A stretch of DNA of 60,162 nt from Ruminococcus sp. CAG:488 (GTDB taxonomy: Bacteria > Bacillota > Clostridia > Oscillospirales > Acutalibacteraceae), in assembly GCA_000434055.1 (NCBI GenBank), contig HF999649.1, positions 68,566-128,727 of the forward strand. Direction: 5' to 3'. Positions 35,026-43,247 of this stretch are shown piece after piece (position 1 is the first letter of the stretch; each line of letters begins with the position of its first letter). The translations under genes and the position numbers were made by a program. Under the pieces are notes generated by a model that had not been told where the DNA came from, searched no databases, and worked only from the letters and a program-made list of their open reading frames with translations.

Positions 35026-35301
35026 GATATTTATCGTTGCAGGAATTCCCGTTTGGGCTTGGAAATTATCAACCGATTTTGTCGATTTTAACTTCATAAT
35101 AAATATCTAAGTTGCACTCGATGTGGTTTGTATTTAAATAATTCCGAGAAAAAATATTAAAATTATCAAATTTAGTGTATATTTAGAATAATAACAGCGA
35201 TATTATGCGATAAAATTAAGAAAATAAAGCATCACCGCTTAACTCAAAAAAGTAAGTTAGTGACACTCGATACTGTAAAATATTGAAAATGAAAGGATTT
35301 G

Positions 35302-35820
35302 ATGGCTTTGAGCGAGAAACATTTAGGCGGATATGGCTATTACGGCTATACTTACAGACCGGAAACCGACGAATACGAGGTGAACGAAAAAGAAGCAACA
35401 GTAATAAAACTAATTTCGATTTTATTGGCCTTAGGCTATCCGTTGGTTACGGTCGCAGAAACAATGAACACTTTGGGCGTTAGAGTCCCATCAGGCAAAT
35501 CCGAAAACGAGATGATTACAACAACATGGATAAGGCGTAAATTTGGATTATACAAGCGTAAGAAATACTCAAAAAAAGATTGGATTTACGACAGCTATAC
35601 AGAAGATGTTGTGCCATATAAAGATTACTTTGAAAAATACAATGGCGATAATGGATTCCCTCAGATTCTCGGTGATGAGTTGTATGCTTATGTCAAAGCA
35701 ATATTGAGTGACCTCAAATTCCGCAGAAGATATGAAAGAGAGTACAAGATAGGTATTTATAGTGAAGAAAACGAAAAGCTGCTGATTAAAGACATTAAAA
35801 ATCAAGTATCTTTAAAATAA
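35302..35820 (+). CDS. Orphan recombinase-domain protein without a catalytic resolvase domain
   Basis: A 172-residue protein. Residues about 8-75 resemble the 'Recombinase' DNA-binding domain that follows the catalytic domain in large serine recombinases: GYTYRPETDEYEVNEKEA, then an amphipathic helix, VAETMNTLGVRVPSGK, and TTTWIRRKFGLYKRKKY. No resolvase catalytic Ser domain precedes it. The C-terminal 90 residues are not recognised. It might be a decayed recombinase or a DNA-binding regulator. GAAAGGA precedes the ATG at 35302. Confidence 0.6.
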   Translation: MALSEKHLGGYGYYGYTYRPETDEYEVNEKEATVIKLISILLALGYPLVTVAETMNTLGVRVPSGKSENEMITTTWIRRKFGLYKRKKYSKKDWIYDSYTEDVVPYKDYFEKYNGDNGFPQILGDELYAYVKAILSDLKFRRRYEREYKIGIYSEENEKLLIKDIKNQVSLK

Positions 35821-35825
35821 AAAAG

Positions 35826-35859
35826 CCCACCTCATTCCGAATTATTCGGACTGGGTGGG
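35826..35859. terminator. Hairpin after the recombinase-domain gene
   Basis: CCCACC...TCCGAAT pairs with ATTCGGA...GGTGGG. The minus-strand side carries CTTTTTTATTTT, so it terminates best leftward; on the plus strand the following bases are not T-rich. Confidence 0.65.
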
Positions 35860-35871
35860 TACATTTGTGTG

Positions 35872-35900
35872 TTGATATTTATTTCTTATTATGGTAAAAT
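35872..35900 (+). promoter_or_regulatory. Promoter of the restriction-modification-like cargo operon
   Basis: TTGATA (35872-35877), 17-nt spacer and TAAAAT (35895-35900), 30 nt before the first methyltransferase-fold gene. Confidence 0.65.
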
Positions 35901-35929
35901 AATATGAATACATCAAAGGGCGTGTAACG

Positions 35930-36667
35930 ATGGAAAAGCAAGTGAAGTCAAAACAGCGAGTAGCCGACCGTGGCGAAGTTTTCACGGCTGAGCGAGAGGT
36001 TAAAGCTATGTGTGACTTGGTTGCCGATGAATGTAACCGCATTGATTCAAGATTTCTTGAACCGGCATGTGGCAACGGAAACTTTCTCGCAGAGATAATA
36101 ACTCGTAAACTTGCTGTTGTAAGCTCGAAATACAAAAAGAGTACCTATGATTGGGAGCGTTTTTCGCTTCTGGCTCTTGGAAGTATATATGGCGTTGATA
36201 TAATGGCTGACAATGCCGTAGAGTGCAGAAAAAGACTTTATGATATATGGAGCAAGGAATATAAAAAAGTCTGCAAATCCGACTGCAACGATGACACAAA
36301 GAGGTCTGCTGAATATATCCTATCGCAGAACATTGTGTGCGGTAATGCGTTGAGCATGATGTGCGTTGACGAGAACGGCAACGACACAGATAATCCTATT
36401 ATTTTCTCAGAGTGGACTTATTTGCAGAATGATGCCTTTATGCATCGGCAGGATTTCCGGTTCGATGTGCTTCTGAAAGAAAACGATAATGAGGATATGT
36501 ATTCCAGCCAGCTCAGCTTATTTGCTGATGATGCAATGGGTACTGATAATTGGATGATTGACCCTGAAACAAATGAATCTGTTCCGAAACCGGTCAAGAC
36601 ATATAACAATATCCATTACAGGAAAATCTGGACTATGGGGGATAAAAATGACGGAAAATCTTTTTGA
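35930..36667 (+). CDS. Methyltransferase-fold protein without motif IV
   Basis: A 245-residue SAM-binding-fold protein. Motif I is FLEPACGNGNF (about residues 42-52) and IYGVDIMADNAVECRKRL is the following acidic-loop region. FTAEREVKAM at the N terminus is typical of N6-adenine methylases. The expected (N/D)PPY motif IV is absent: the matching place reads FDVLLKENDN, so the protein may bind SAM or DNA without methylating. Its last 20 bp overlap the next methyltransferase gene, which has a full motif IV, suggesting a two-subunit enzyme. Confidence 0.75.
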   Translation: MEKQVKSKQRVADRGEVFTAEREVKAMCDLVADECNRIDSRFLEPACGNGNFLAEIITRKLAVVSSKYKKSTYDWERFSLLALGSIYGVDIMADNAVECRKRLYDIWSKEYKKVCKSDCNDDTKRSAEYILSQNIVCGNALSMMCVDENGNDTDNPIIFSEWTYLQNDAFMHRQDFRFDVLLKENDNEDMYSSQLSLFADDAMGTDNWMIDPETNESVPKPVKTYNNIHYRKIWTMGDKNDGKSF

Positions 36668-38189
36668 TAAAGTATATACGCCGGACGTATTGTCTTGCCT
36701 TGCAAATTTATCCAACGACGAGGTTTTTACACCGCCGGAGGTAGTCAATCAAATGCTCGATATGTTACCGCAGGAGCTCTTTGAGAATCCCGACACAACA
36801 TTCCTTGACCCGGCGTGCAAAACCGGAGTTTTCCTAAGGGAAATTGCCAAACGGCTTATAAAGGGTCTTGAACCGCAGATACCTGATTTGCAGGAACGGC
36901 TCGACCATATATTCCATAAGCAGTTATACGGTATTGCCATTACGGAGCTGACATCACTTCTTTCTCGCAGAGGAGTATATTGCAGTAAATATCCGAACAG
37001 CAGATTTTCAATCACAGAGTTTAATGATGCTGAGGGAAATATCCGATTTAAAAGAACGGAACATACATGGAAAGACGGAAAATGCGTTTTTTGTGGAACT
37101 TCCTCAAAAGGTGTTCTATCTGATGAAAATCGAGGAAACGAATTAGAAACTCACGCTTATGAGTTCATACATGTTAGTAAACCCGAGGAGATATTTAATA
37201 TGAAGTTTGATGTAATAATATCTAACCCGCCATATCAGTTGAGTGATGGTGGTAGCGCCGGTGGAGCTATGCCCATTTATCAAAAATTTGTGGAACAGGC
37301 AAAAAAACTAAATCCAAAATATTTAACAATGATTATTCCATCTCGTTGGTTTGCTGGTGGAAGAGGATTAGAAGAGTTTAGAAATACAATGCTTTCCGAC
37401 TTAAATATAAGTACAATGGTAGATTTTCCCAAAAGTAGAGACTGTTTCCAAGGTGTAGACATAGCTGGAGGTGTATGTTATTTTTTAAGAGAGCAAGATA
37501 AAAAGAGCAGTTGCTTATTCACTTCAATAAATAACAATATTTCAAGTACAAGAGAACGGCATCTGAATGAGTATGATATTTTTATAAGAGATAATATCGG
37601 AATAGATATTATTCATAAAGTAAATAAACAAAGTGAGAAAAAAATGAATAGCATTGTTGAAGCTGTTTCGCCTTTTGGATTGAGGTCTTTTATTAGAGGA
37701 CAAGAAAAGCCATTTGACGGGTGCGTTACCCTAATATCAAGTGCAGGAAAAAGTTTTATTGATAGAAAAATTATAAAAAAAGGAATAGACTTAATTGATA
37801 AATATAAGGTTGTGATTGGTTATTTAAATCCTGACCGTGCAGGAGTGAATAATGCTTCGGATGGAAAATCAGGAGTTACAACAAAAATTTCAATTTATGG
37901 ACCCGGTGAAGTTATAACAGAAACATATATAATCTTAGGAAGCTTTAACACAAAGGAAGAAGCATGTAATTGCGCTTCTTTTGTACAAACAAAGTTTGTT
38001 CGTTTCTTAGTATTGTTAACACTTTCATCTATGCACATTACAAAATTGAATTTTCAGTTTGTTCCGCTGCTAAGCTTTAATCAGAGTTGGACAGATGCAG
38101 AACTATATGAAATGTTTAATCTAACTAAAGCTGAAAAAGAATATATTGAGTCAATGATTAGACCAATTAGCATTGTAGGTAATAATTAA
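36648..38189 (+). CDS. Eco57I-like N6-adenine DNA methyltransferase with specificity region
   Basis: A 513-residue methyltransferase. Motif I is FLDPACKTGVF (about residues 56-66), the FTPPEVV substrate region lies before it, and motif IV is IISNPPYQLSD (about residue 190). A small Cys pair, CVFCGTSSKG, lies between them. The part after motif IV resembles Eco57I/TaqI-type target recognition regions (MIIPSRWFAGGRGLEEFRN). Composition changes sharply at about 37200: the second half is much AT-richer than the first. ATG 36648 lies inside the end of the previous gene and is preceded by GGGGGATAAAA. Confidence 0.85.
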   Translation: MTENLFDKVYTPDVLSCLANLSNDEVFTPPEVVNQMLDMLPQELFENPDTTFLDPACKTGVFLREIAKRLIKGLEPQIPDLQERLDHIFHKQLYGIAITELTSLLSRRGVYCSKYPNSRFSITEFNDAEGNIRFKRTEHTWKDGKCVFCGTSSKGVLSDENRGNELETHAYEFIHVSKPEEIFNMKFDVIISNPPYQLSDGGSAGGAMPIYQKFVEQAKKLNPKYLTMIIPSRWFAGGRGLEEFRNTMLSDLNISTMVDFPKSRDCFQGVDIAGGVCYFLREQDKKSSCLFTSINNNISSTRERHLNEYDIFIRDNIGIDIIHKVNKQSEKKMNSIVEAVSPFGLRSFIRGQEKPFDGCVTLISSAGKSFIDRKIIKKGIDLIDKYKVVIGYLNPDRAGVNNASDGKSGVTTKISIYGPGEVITETYIILGSFNTKEEACNCASFVQTKFVRFLVLLTLSSMHITKLNFQFVPLLSFNQSWTDAELYEMFNLTKAEKEYIESMIRPISIVGNN

Positions 38190-38324
38190 ATGGATAACAA
38201 AGGTTATATTCTAAAATTCGGCAAAATAAAACATTTGCAATCGCTTGGTGCCGGAAAATCATTTCTTATAATAACGTTTATACACTTATGCAAATTAAAT
38301 TGTTCGGTTAATTTAATAAATTAA
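38190..38324 (+). pseudogene. 44-codon fragment in the R-M locus
   Basis: An ATG directly after the methyltransferase stop opens a 44-codon frame beginning MDNKGYILKFGKIKHLQSL. This start looks like the N terminus of larger proteins (xxLLKFGKxEHLxxL) seen in defence loci, but here it stops early. I read it as a remnant of a deleted gene, or possibly a short real peptide. The 155-bp gap 38190-38343 holds nothing else. Confidence 0.35.
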
Positions 38325-38343
38325 TTCCGGGGGGAATAAAATA

Positions 38344-38916
38344 ATGGCACAAAATGAAGAATACTTTAATGCGTATATGGGCTTATTATATGAATTAGAA
38401 CGAGCCTATAATGATATAGATTTTCTTGAAACCGTTGACGAATTTAAAGATAAAAAACTTGACAATTCTCAGCCATGCTTTCGTGTAATAAATCACTTTT
38501 GCGAACTGGCAATGGCAGATTTAGGATTGACTGTTTATAAGATATCTTTTGACAATTCGAAATCTACAAATTCAATTAAACATTTTAACAGTTTATCCCA
38601 CAAGAATGGCTCCAATAAAAGTGTGAAAATTAAATTTTCAAATGAATTAAATGCATTAGAAAAGCCATTGAAGGAGTTAAGAAATACTTATTTATCACAT
38701 GCTGATGTTAATCCTACAACTTCAAGTGTAGATACTGCGGATTTGATTATGGCGGTTAATGAAATTGCTGAATACTTAAGCAAGATTGCTGATGAGAACA
38801 TTGATGATAGAATAAATACAAAAATATATATCCCTCGTGGCAAAATGAAAATTAATAACACAATTGGTGCTATACAAATTTTAAATCTTATAAAAGGTGA
38901 AAATGAAGATGTCTAA
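38344..38916 (+). CDS. HEPN-domain (AbiU2-like) protein
   Basis: A 190-residue all-helical protein. The HEPN RNase signature R-x5-H is present as RNTYLSH (nt 38680-38700, R113 and H119), followed by AD as in AbiU2-type phage-exclusion proteins (LRNxxLSHxD). The preceding CFRVINHFCELAMADLGL fits the family's first helices. HEPN proteins of this kind are RNases or ribonuclease-derived effectors in phage defence and toxin systems. AT-rich, like the second half of the methyltransferase. CCGGGGGGAAT gives the ribosome binding site. Its end overlaps the GIY-YIG-helicase start. Confidence 0.6.
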   Translation: MAQNEEYFNAYMGLLYELERAYNDIDFLETVDEFKDKKLDNSQPCFRVINHFCELAMADLGLTVYKISFDNSKSTNSIKHFNSLSHKNGSNKSVKIKFSNELNALEKPLKELRNTYLSHADVNPTTSSVDTADLIMAVNEIAEYLSKIADENIDDRINTKIYIPRGKMKINNTIGAIQILNLIKGENEDV

Positions 38917-41833
38917 TCAAGATTTTTTCGTTCAACGCCCATCAATAAAGCCGACTATCTATGTATATAGGCTAATTGGCGTTAAATCACATGAAGGCTA
39001 CATAAAAATCGGATATACAGAACGCAATGTTGAAGACAGAGTAAAGGAACAAATCGGTGCTTCTCATGTACCTTATGAAATTCTTTACACCGAGAGTGCC
39101 ATGAGAGAGGATGGTTCCTGCTTTCTCGACCATGATGTTCATCATATTATCGAAAAGCGTGGCTTCCGCAAGCTGGATATCCCTGAAGATAACGAATGGT
39201 ATAACTGCTCCGTAAATGATGTTAAGTCGGCTATCCTTGAAATTAAGACCGGCAAGAACACTATTGGTAGGATAAATAGCTTCAGAATGAGACCGGAACA
39301 GTACAGAGCCGTTGAAATGACGGTTGATTATTTTAATCGTGCAAAGACAGAAGAACCCGACCGCACCCCAAAATTCCTTTGGAATGCAAAAATGAGGTTC
39401 GGCAAAACTTTTGCATCCTATCAGCTTGCAAAGAGAATGAATTTTAAGCGTGTTCTTATTCTCACTTTTAAACCTGCCGTTGAATCGGCTTGGTATGATG
39501 ATTTAGCTACCCATATTGATTTCGACGGCTGGCAATTTGTTTCAAACAAAGATGCATCGGGTCACAAAATAAATATTGATACGCAATACAATAATGCTGA
39601 TAAATCATTGCCGATTGTTGTTTTCGGTTCGTTTCAAGACTTACTCGGAACAAACGAAAACGGCGGTATCAAAGCCAAAAATGAGTTTATCCATCTCGAA
39701 AACTGGGATATCGTTATATTTGACGAGTATCACTTTGGAGCTTGGCGTGAAAACGCAAAGAAGCTATTTGAAACACCGGACGAAGAAGATGTTGACTTCG
39801 ACCGTGAAAAATACAGCCGTGAAGAAGCTGGAAATGCGTATAACGAAACATTTCTGCCGATAACAACAAGATATTATCTTTATCTTTCAGGTACTCCGTT
39901 TAGGGCTTTAAACAGTGGAGAATTTATTGAAGACCAGATTTTTAACTGGACATATTCGGACGAACAGAAAGCAAAAGAAAACTGGAAAGGTTCAGACAAT
40001 CCATATCTTGCATTGCCAAGAATGGTGATGCTCACCTACAAGATTCCGGATAGCATAAAACAAATTGCTATGCAGGGACAGTTTGATGAGTTTGACCTTA
40101 ATGTTTTCTTCGGCGCAAAAGAAACCGAAAAAGGAAAACCGGAGACTGCCAAGTTTACATACGAAACAGAAGTTAGTAAATGGGTGCAGCTCATAAGAGG
40201 TTCTTATTTGCCAAGCAATGTTGATGATTTGAAGCTCGGACAGGACAAGCGTCCGCCGATGCCGTATTCAGATGCACGACTTATGGGAATACTGAATCAC
40301 ACACTGTGGTTTTTGCCGAATGTTGCGTCATGTTATGCAATGTATAATTTACTAAAGAGTGATAATTTCTTTCGTGATTATAGAATAATTGTCTGCGCAG
40401 GCGAAAAAGCCGGTATAGGCATTGAAGCTCTCTATCCGGTACAGCAAGCAATGGGTGACCCATTGAGAACGAAGACCATTACTCTGTCTTGTGGTAAGCT
40501 CACAACAGGCGTTACGGTCAAGCCGTGGACTGGCGTATTTATGCTTCGTAACCTAAAGAGCCCCGAAACATATTTCCAGACGGCTTTCCGAGTCCAGTCG
40601 CCATGGACAGTAAAAGACGAAAACGGCAAAACCGTTATAATGAAGCAGGAATGTTATGTTTTTGATTTTGCTCTTGACCGTGCATTGAAGCAGATTTCCG
40701 ATTACAGTTGCAGACTTGATGTAAACGAATCAAATCCCGAGAAAAAGGTTGCTGACTTTATTAGCTTTTTGCCCGTATTGGCTTATGACGGAAGCAGCAT
40801 GCGACAGATTTCTGCACAGGATATTCTGGATATTGCTATGGCAGGTACTTCTGCAACACTCCTTGCCAAGCGTTGGGAGTCGGCAATGCTTGTTAATGTT
40901 GATAATGATACGCTTCAAAGATTGCTCAATAATGAGGAAGCATTGAACGCACTTATGAGAATTGAGGGATTCCGCTCTCTCAATTCGGACATTACCACCA
41001 TTATCAATAAATCGGAGCATGTCAAAAAAGCGAAAGCAGAAAACAAGCAAAAGGATAAGAAAGAGAGAAAAGAAATATCGGAGGAAGAAAAGGAATACAA
41101 ATCGCTTCGCAAGCAAATTCAAGAAAAGCTCATTAAATTTGCTACAAGAGTCCCGGTATTCATGTATCTGACCGATTATCGTGAGCGCAGTTTAAAAGAC
41201 GTTATTACGCAGCTTGAACCGGGACTTTTTAAAAAGGTTACCGGATTAGAGGTTAAAGATTTTGAGTTGCTTTGCTCAATCGGTGTATTCAATGCAAGCA
41301 TCATGAATGATGCAATTTACAAATTTAAACGATATGAAGACAGTAGTCTGTCCTACACGGGCATCAATAAACACGAAAACGATGAAACCATCGGTGGTTG
41401 GGACACTACAATTCGTAAAGAAGAATATGAACGAATGTTTTATAATCAGCAGGCTTCGCTTAAATTGAGCCCGGAGGATGAATCAAAACATAATCAAGCA
41501 ACGGAAATTGTCGAAGTATCAAATAAACCGGTTCACACAGCAGAGGTGACCGCAGACAATATAATTATTGATTCCGATAGTCACGATGAACCGGTCAAAG
41601 CAGAAGAATCGTGCAAACCAACAAATGAAGTTACAAAAGAAGAATTTACTATGCCGGACTTCGAAACAGGAATGTTTGTAAAACACAAAAAGTTCGGCGA
41701 GGGTGTTATTACATCTATCAAAAAGGACAGAACTAAGCTGTCAGTTAAATTTACTAATGGTGGCATTAAAGATTTTGTTGTTGGCGGAGACTTCTGTGCA
41801 TTCAGAAACAAATATCTTACAATTGTTGAATAA
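38903..41833 (+). CDS. GIY-YIG nuclease-SF2 helicase fusion (restriction subunit candidate)
   Basis: A 976-residue protein. Residues about 17-100 are a T5orf172-type GIY-YIG nuclease (IYVYRLIGV, GYIKIGYTERNVEDRV, DNEWYNC). The position where the metal-binding Glu is expected reads LDHDVHH, with Asp. Residues about 130-620 are an SF2/ResIII helicase: Walker A MRFGKTFAS, motif II IFDEYHFGAW (DEYH), motif III LSGTPFRAL, motif VI FQTAFRVQSPW. A charged Lys/Glu linker lies around residue 720. The C-terminal 60 residues (GMFVKHKKFGEGVITSI) resemble a small Tudor/SH3-like domain found at helicase ends. It would translocate and cut DNA that lacks the partner methylation. Confidence 0.85.
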   Translation: MKMSNQDFFVQRPSIKPTIYVYRLIGVKSHEGYIKIGYTERNVEDRVKEQIGASHVPYEILYTESAMREDGSCFLDHDVHHIIEKRGFRKLDIPEDNEWYNCSVNDVKSAILEIKTGKNTIGRINSFRMRPEQYRAVEMTVDYFNRAKTEEPDRTPKFLWNAKMRFGKTFASYQLAKRMNFKRVLILTFKPAVESAWYDDLATHIDFDGWQFVSNKDASGHKINIDTQYNNADKSLPIVVFGSFQDLLGTNENGGIKAKNEFIHLENWDIVIFDEYHFGAWRENAKKLFETPDEEDVDFDREKYSREEAGNAYNETFLPITTRYYLYLSGTPFRALNSGEFIEDQIFNWTYSDEQKAKENWKGSDNPYLALPRMVMLTYKIPDSIKQIAMQGQFDEFDLNVFFGAKETEKGKPETAKFTYETEVSKWVQLIRGSYLPSNVDDLKLGQDKRPPMPYSDARLMGILNHTLWFLPNVASCYAMYNLLKSDNFFRDYRIIVCAGEKAGIGIEALYPVQQAMGDPLRTKTITLSCGKLTTGVTVKPWTGVFMLRNLKSPETYFQTAFRVQSPWTVKDENGKTVIMKQECYVFDFALDRALKQISDYSCRLDVNESNPEKKVADFISFLPVLAYDGSSMRQISAQDILDIAMAGTSATLLAKRWESAMLVNVDNDTLQRLLNNEEALNALMRIEGFRSLNSDITTIINKSEHVKKAKAENKQKDKKERKEISEEEKEYKSLRKQIQEKLIKFATRVPVFMYLTDYRERSLKDVITQLEPGLFKKVTGLEVKDFELLCSIGVFNASIMNDAIYKFKRYEDSSLSYTGINKHENDETIGGWDTTIRKEEYERMFYNQQASLKLSPEDESKHNQATEIVEVSNKPVHTAEVTADNIIIDSDSHDEPVKAEESCKPTNEVTKEEFTMPDFETGMFVKHKKFGEGVITSIKKDRTKLSVKFTNGGIKDFVVGGDFCAFRNKYLTIVE

Positions 41834-41834
41834 A

Positions 41835-41869
41835 AATACCGCTTGATGTTTCATTCATCAGGCGGTATT
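41835..41869 (+). terminator. Terminator of the cargo operon
   Basis: AATACCGCTTGATG pairs with CATCAGGCGGTATT (one G-U), right after the helicase-fusion stop codon. No long T run follows. Confidence 0.7.
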
Positions 41870-41895
41870 GACTAAAGTCCTTGTTTTAGGTCTCT

Positions 41896-41915
41896 ATTCT
41901 GCTTGAAAGCAGAAT
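41896..41915. promoter_or_regulatory. Palindrome upstream of the integrase promoter
   Basis: ATTCTGCTT and AAGCAGAAT form a 20-bp palindrome with a 2-bp centre, ending 5 nt before the -35 box. AAAGCAGAAATA at about 41950 repeats one arm. It fits an operator for an integrase regulator. Confidence 0.5.
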
Positions 41916-41920
41916 ATGTG

Positions 41921-41949
41921 TTGAAAGATGCTGAAAAATGTGATATTCT
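41921..41949 (+). promoter_or_regulatory. Integrase promoter
   Basis: TTGAAA (41921-41926), 17-nt spacer and TATTCT (41944-41949), 33 nt before the integrase ATG. Confidence 0.65.
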
Positions 41950-41981
41950 AAAAGCAGAAATATCAGAAAGTGTGATATGGT

Positions 41982-43247
41982 ATGTCATTAGATATGAAAC
42001 AGAAAAAGCCAAAAGGTCAAACAAAATTCGGAAAAAACTGCCAGAAACGAGCGGTTTTAAATTACACGGTTATTGACAACGGAGTAAAAATTCGAAAGCA
42101 AAAGGCTTTTTATGGTAAAACGCTGAAAGAAGCTTGTACTCTCCGTGATGAGTATAAACGCAAAATAAACAAAGGCATCAAGCCGGACGATGCCAAAGTA
42201 TCAGTATCTGACTATGTTGATAAGTGGCTTGCATTAAAGCAAAAAAATATGAATGTTAATAATGCAAGAGCAAAAGATATCAAAAAGTACATCGGCCATA
42301 TGCGAATTGGAGATGTCCGACGTTCAGACATTCAATTCATGATAAATCAGTTTTCAGATACTAAAACTATTCGTGGAAAATACCCAGGAAAGAAATCTGT
42401 TGAGTCTCTAAGATATGTTTCACATCAGGTTTTTGAATATGCACGACTTGACATGATTATTGAAATGAACCCAGTGCAAAGTATAGATATCCCCAGCTAT
42501 GAGAAAAGTAAGGTCAGACCGCTTACAATGCAGGAAATTGATAATGTTTTGAACCTTGAACATAAGTGGCAAAGGATATTTATCATTCTGTTACATAGCG
42601 GACTGCGACGTAGCGAACTGATACCGCTTAAATGGAAGGATATTGATTGGGATAATCAGTGCATTATTGTCAATAAATCAACAAATTTTATAAGCAATCA
42701 AGCAGTCGTCAAATATTATACTAAGAACGAAGCAAGTAACAGGAAAGTATATATAACTAACCAATTTAAATCATATTTGGATGGTTTGTACAGTGATGAT
42801 TCCATTAAATACAGAGATAGGAAAAGACTAAACGAAGCGTTAATTTGCCCTTCTTTGACTGGGAAAATGTTTTCAGAAACGCAATGGACAAATATGTTGA
42901 AAAAATACCACACCGATTATGAACTGGCATATGGTAATCCGAATAATTATCACAAAAATGATAAAAGGTTTGAGCTAACGCTGCCGATTCTTAACCCACA
43001 TATGTTTCGGCATACATTTTGTTGTTCAATGTTTTACGCCGGAATACCGGTAAATATTGCACAAAGACAAATGGGACATGAGAAAGCATCAACAACCCTT
43101 GATATCTACGCACAATGCGAAAATGATGAGACTACCCGAAAAGAAATTGATGAAAAAATGAGTAAAGCAGACACACGGTCTCCACAGGAGAAATTACTTG
43201 AAGCAATATTCAGTGATGGTAAGTTTCCAACACGATTATTAAAATGA
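41982..43247 (+). CDS. Tyrosine site-specific integrase
   Basis: A 421-residue phage/ICE-type integrase. An N-terminal arm-binding domain (about 1-60) is followed by a SAM-like core-binding domain (65-165) and the catalytic domain. Catalytic residues: Arg in LHSGLRRSELIPLKW, His-x-x-Arg in HMFRHTFCC, His in QMGHEKASTT, and the nucleophile Tyr in LDIYAQC. It sits 90 bp from attR and should catalyse excision and integration at tRNA-Arg. No excisionase gene is evident. Confidence 0.96.
   Translation: MSLDMKQKKPKGQTKFGKNCQKRAVLNYTVIDNGVKIRKQKAFYGKTLKEACTLRDEYKRKINKGIKPDDAKVSVSDYVDKWLALKQKNMNVNNARAKDIKKYIGHMRIGDVRRSDIQFMINQFSDTKTIRGKYPGKKSVESLRYVSHQVFEYARLDMIIEMNPVQSIDIPSYEKSKVRPLTMQEIDNVLNLEHKWQRIFIILLHSGLRRSELIPLKWKDIDWDNQCIIVNKSTNFISNQAVVKYYTKNEASNRKVYITNQFKSYLDGLYSDDSIKYRDRKRLNEALICPSLTGKMFSETQWTNMLKKYHTDYELAYGNPNNYHKNDKRFELTLPILNPHMFRHTFCCSMFYAGIPVNIAQRQMGHEKASTTLDIYAQCENDETTRKEIDEKMSKADTRSPQEKLLEAIFSDGKFPTRLLK

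Noticed and set aside
34909..35097. A 62-codon minus-strand frame upstream of rep
   Set aside because: No ribosome site, and it spans the perfect hairpin at 35001-35025; better read as control region.
41982..43247. The element as a prophage because of the integrase
   Set aside because: No capsid, terminase, portal, tail or lysis genes are present, while relaxase and coupling protein are.
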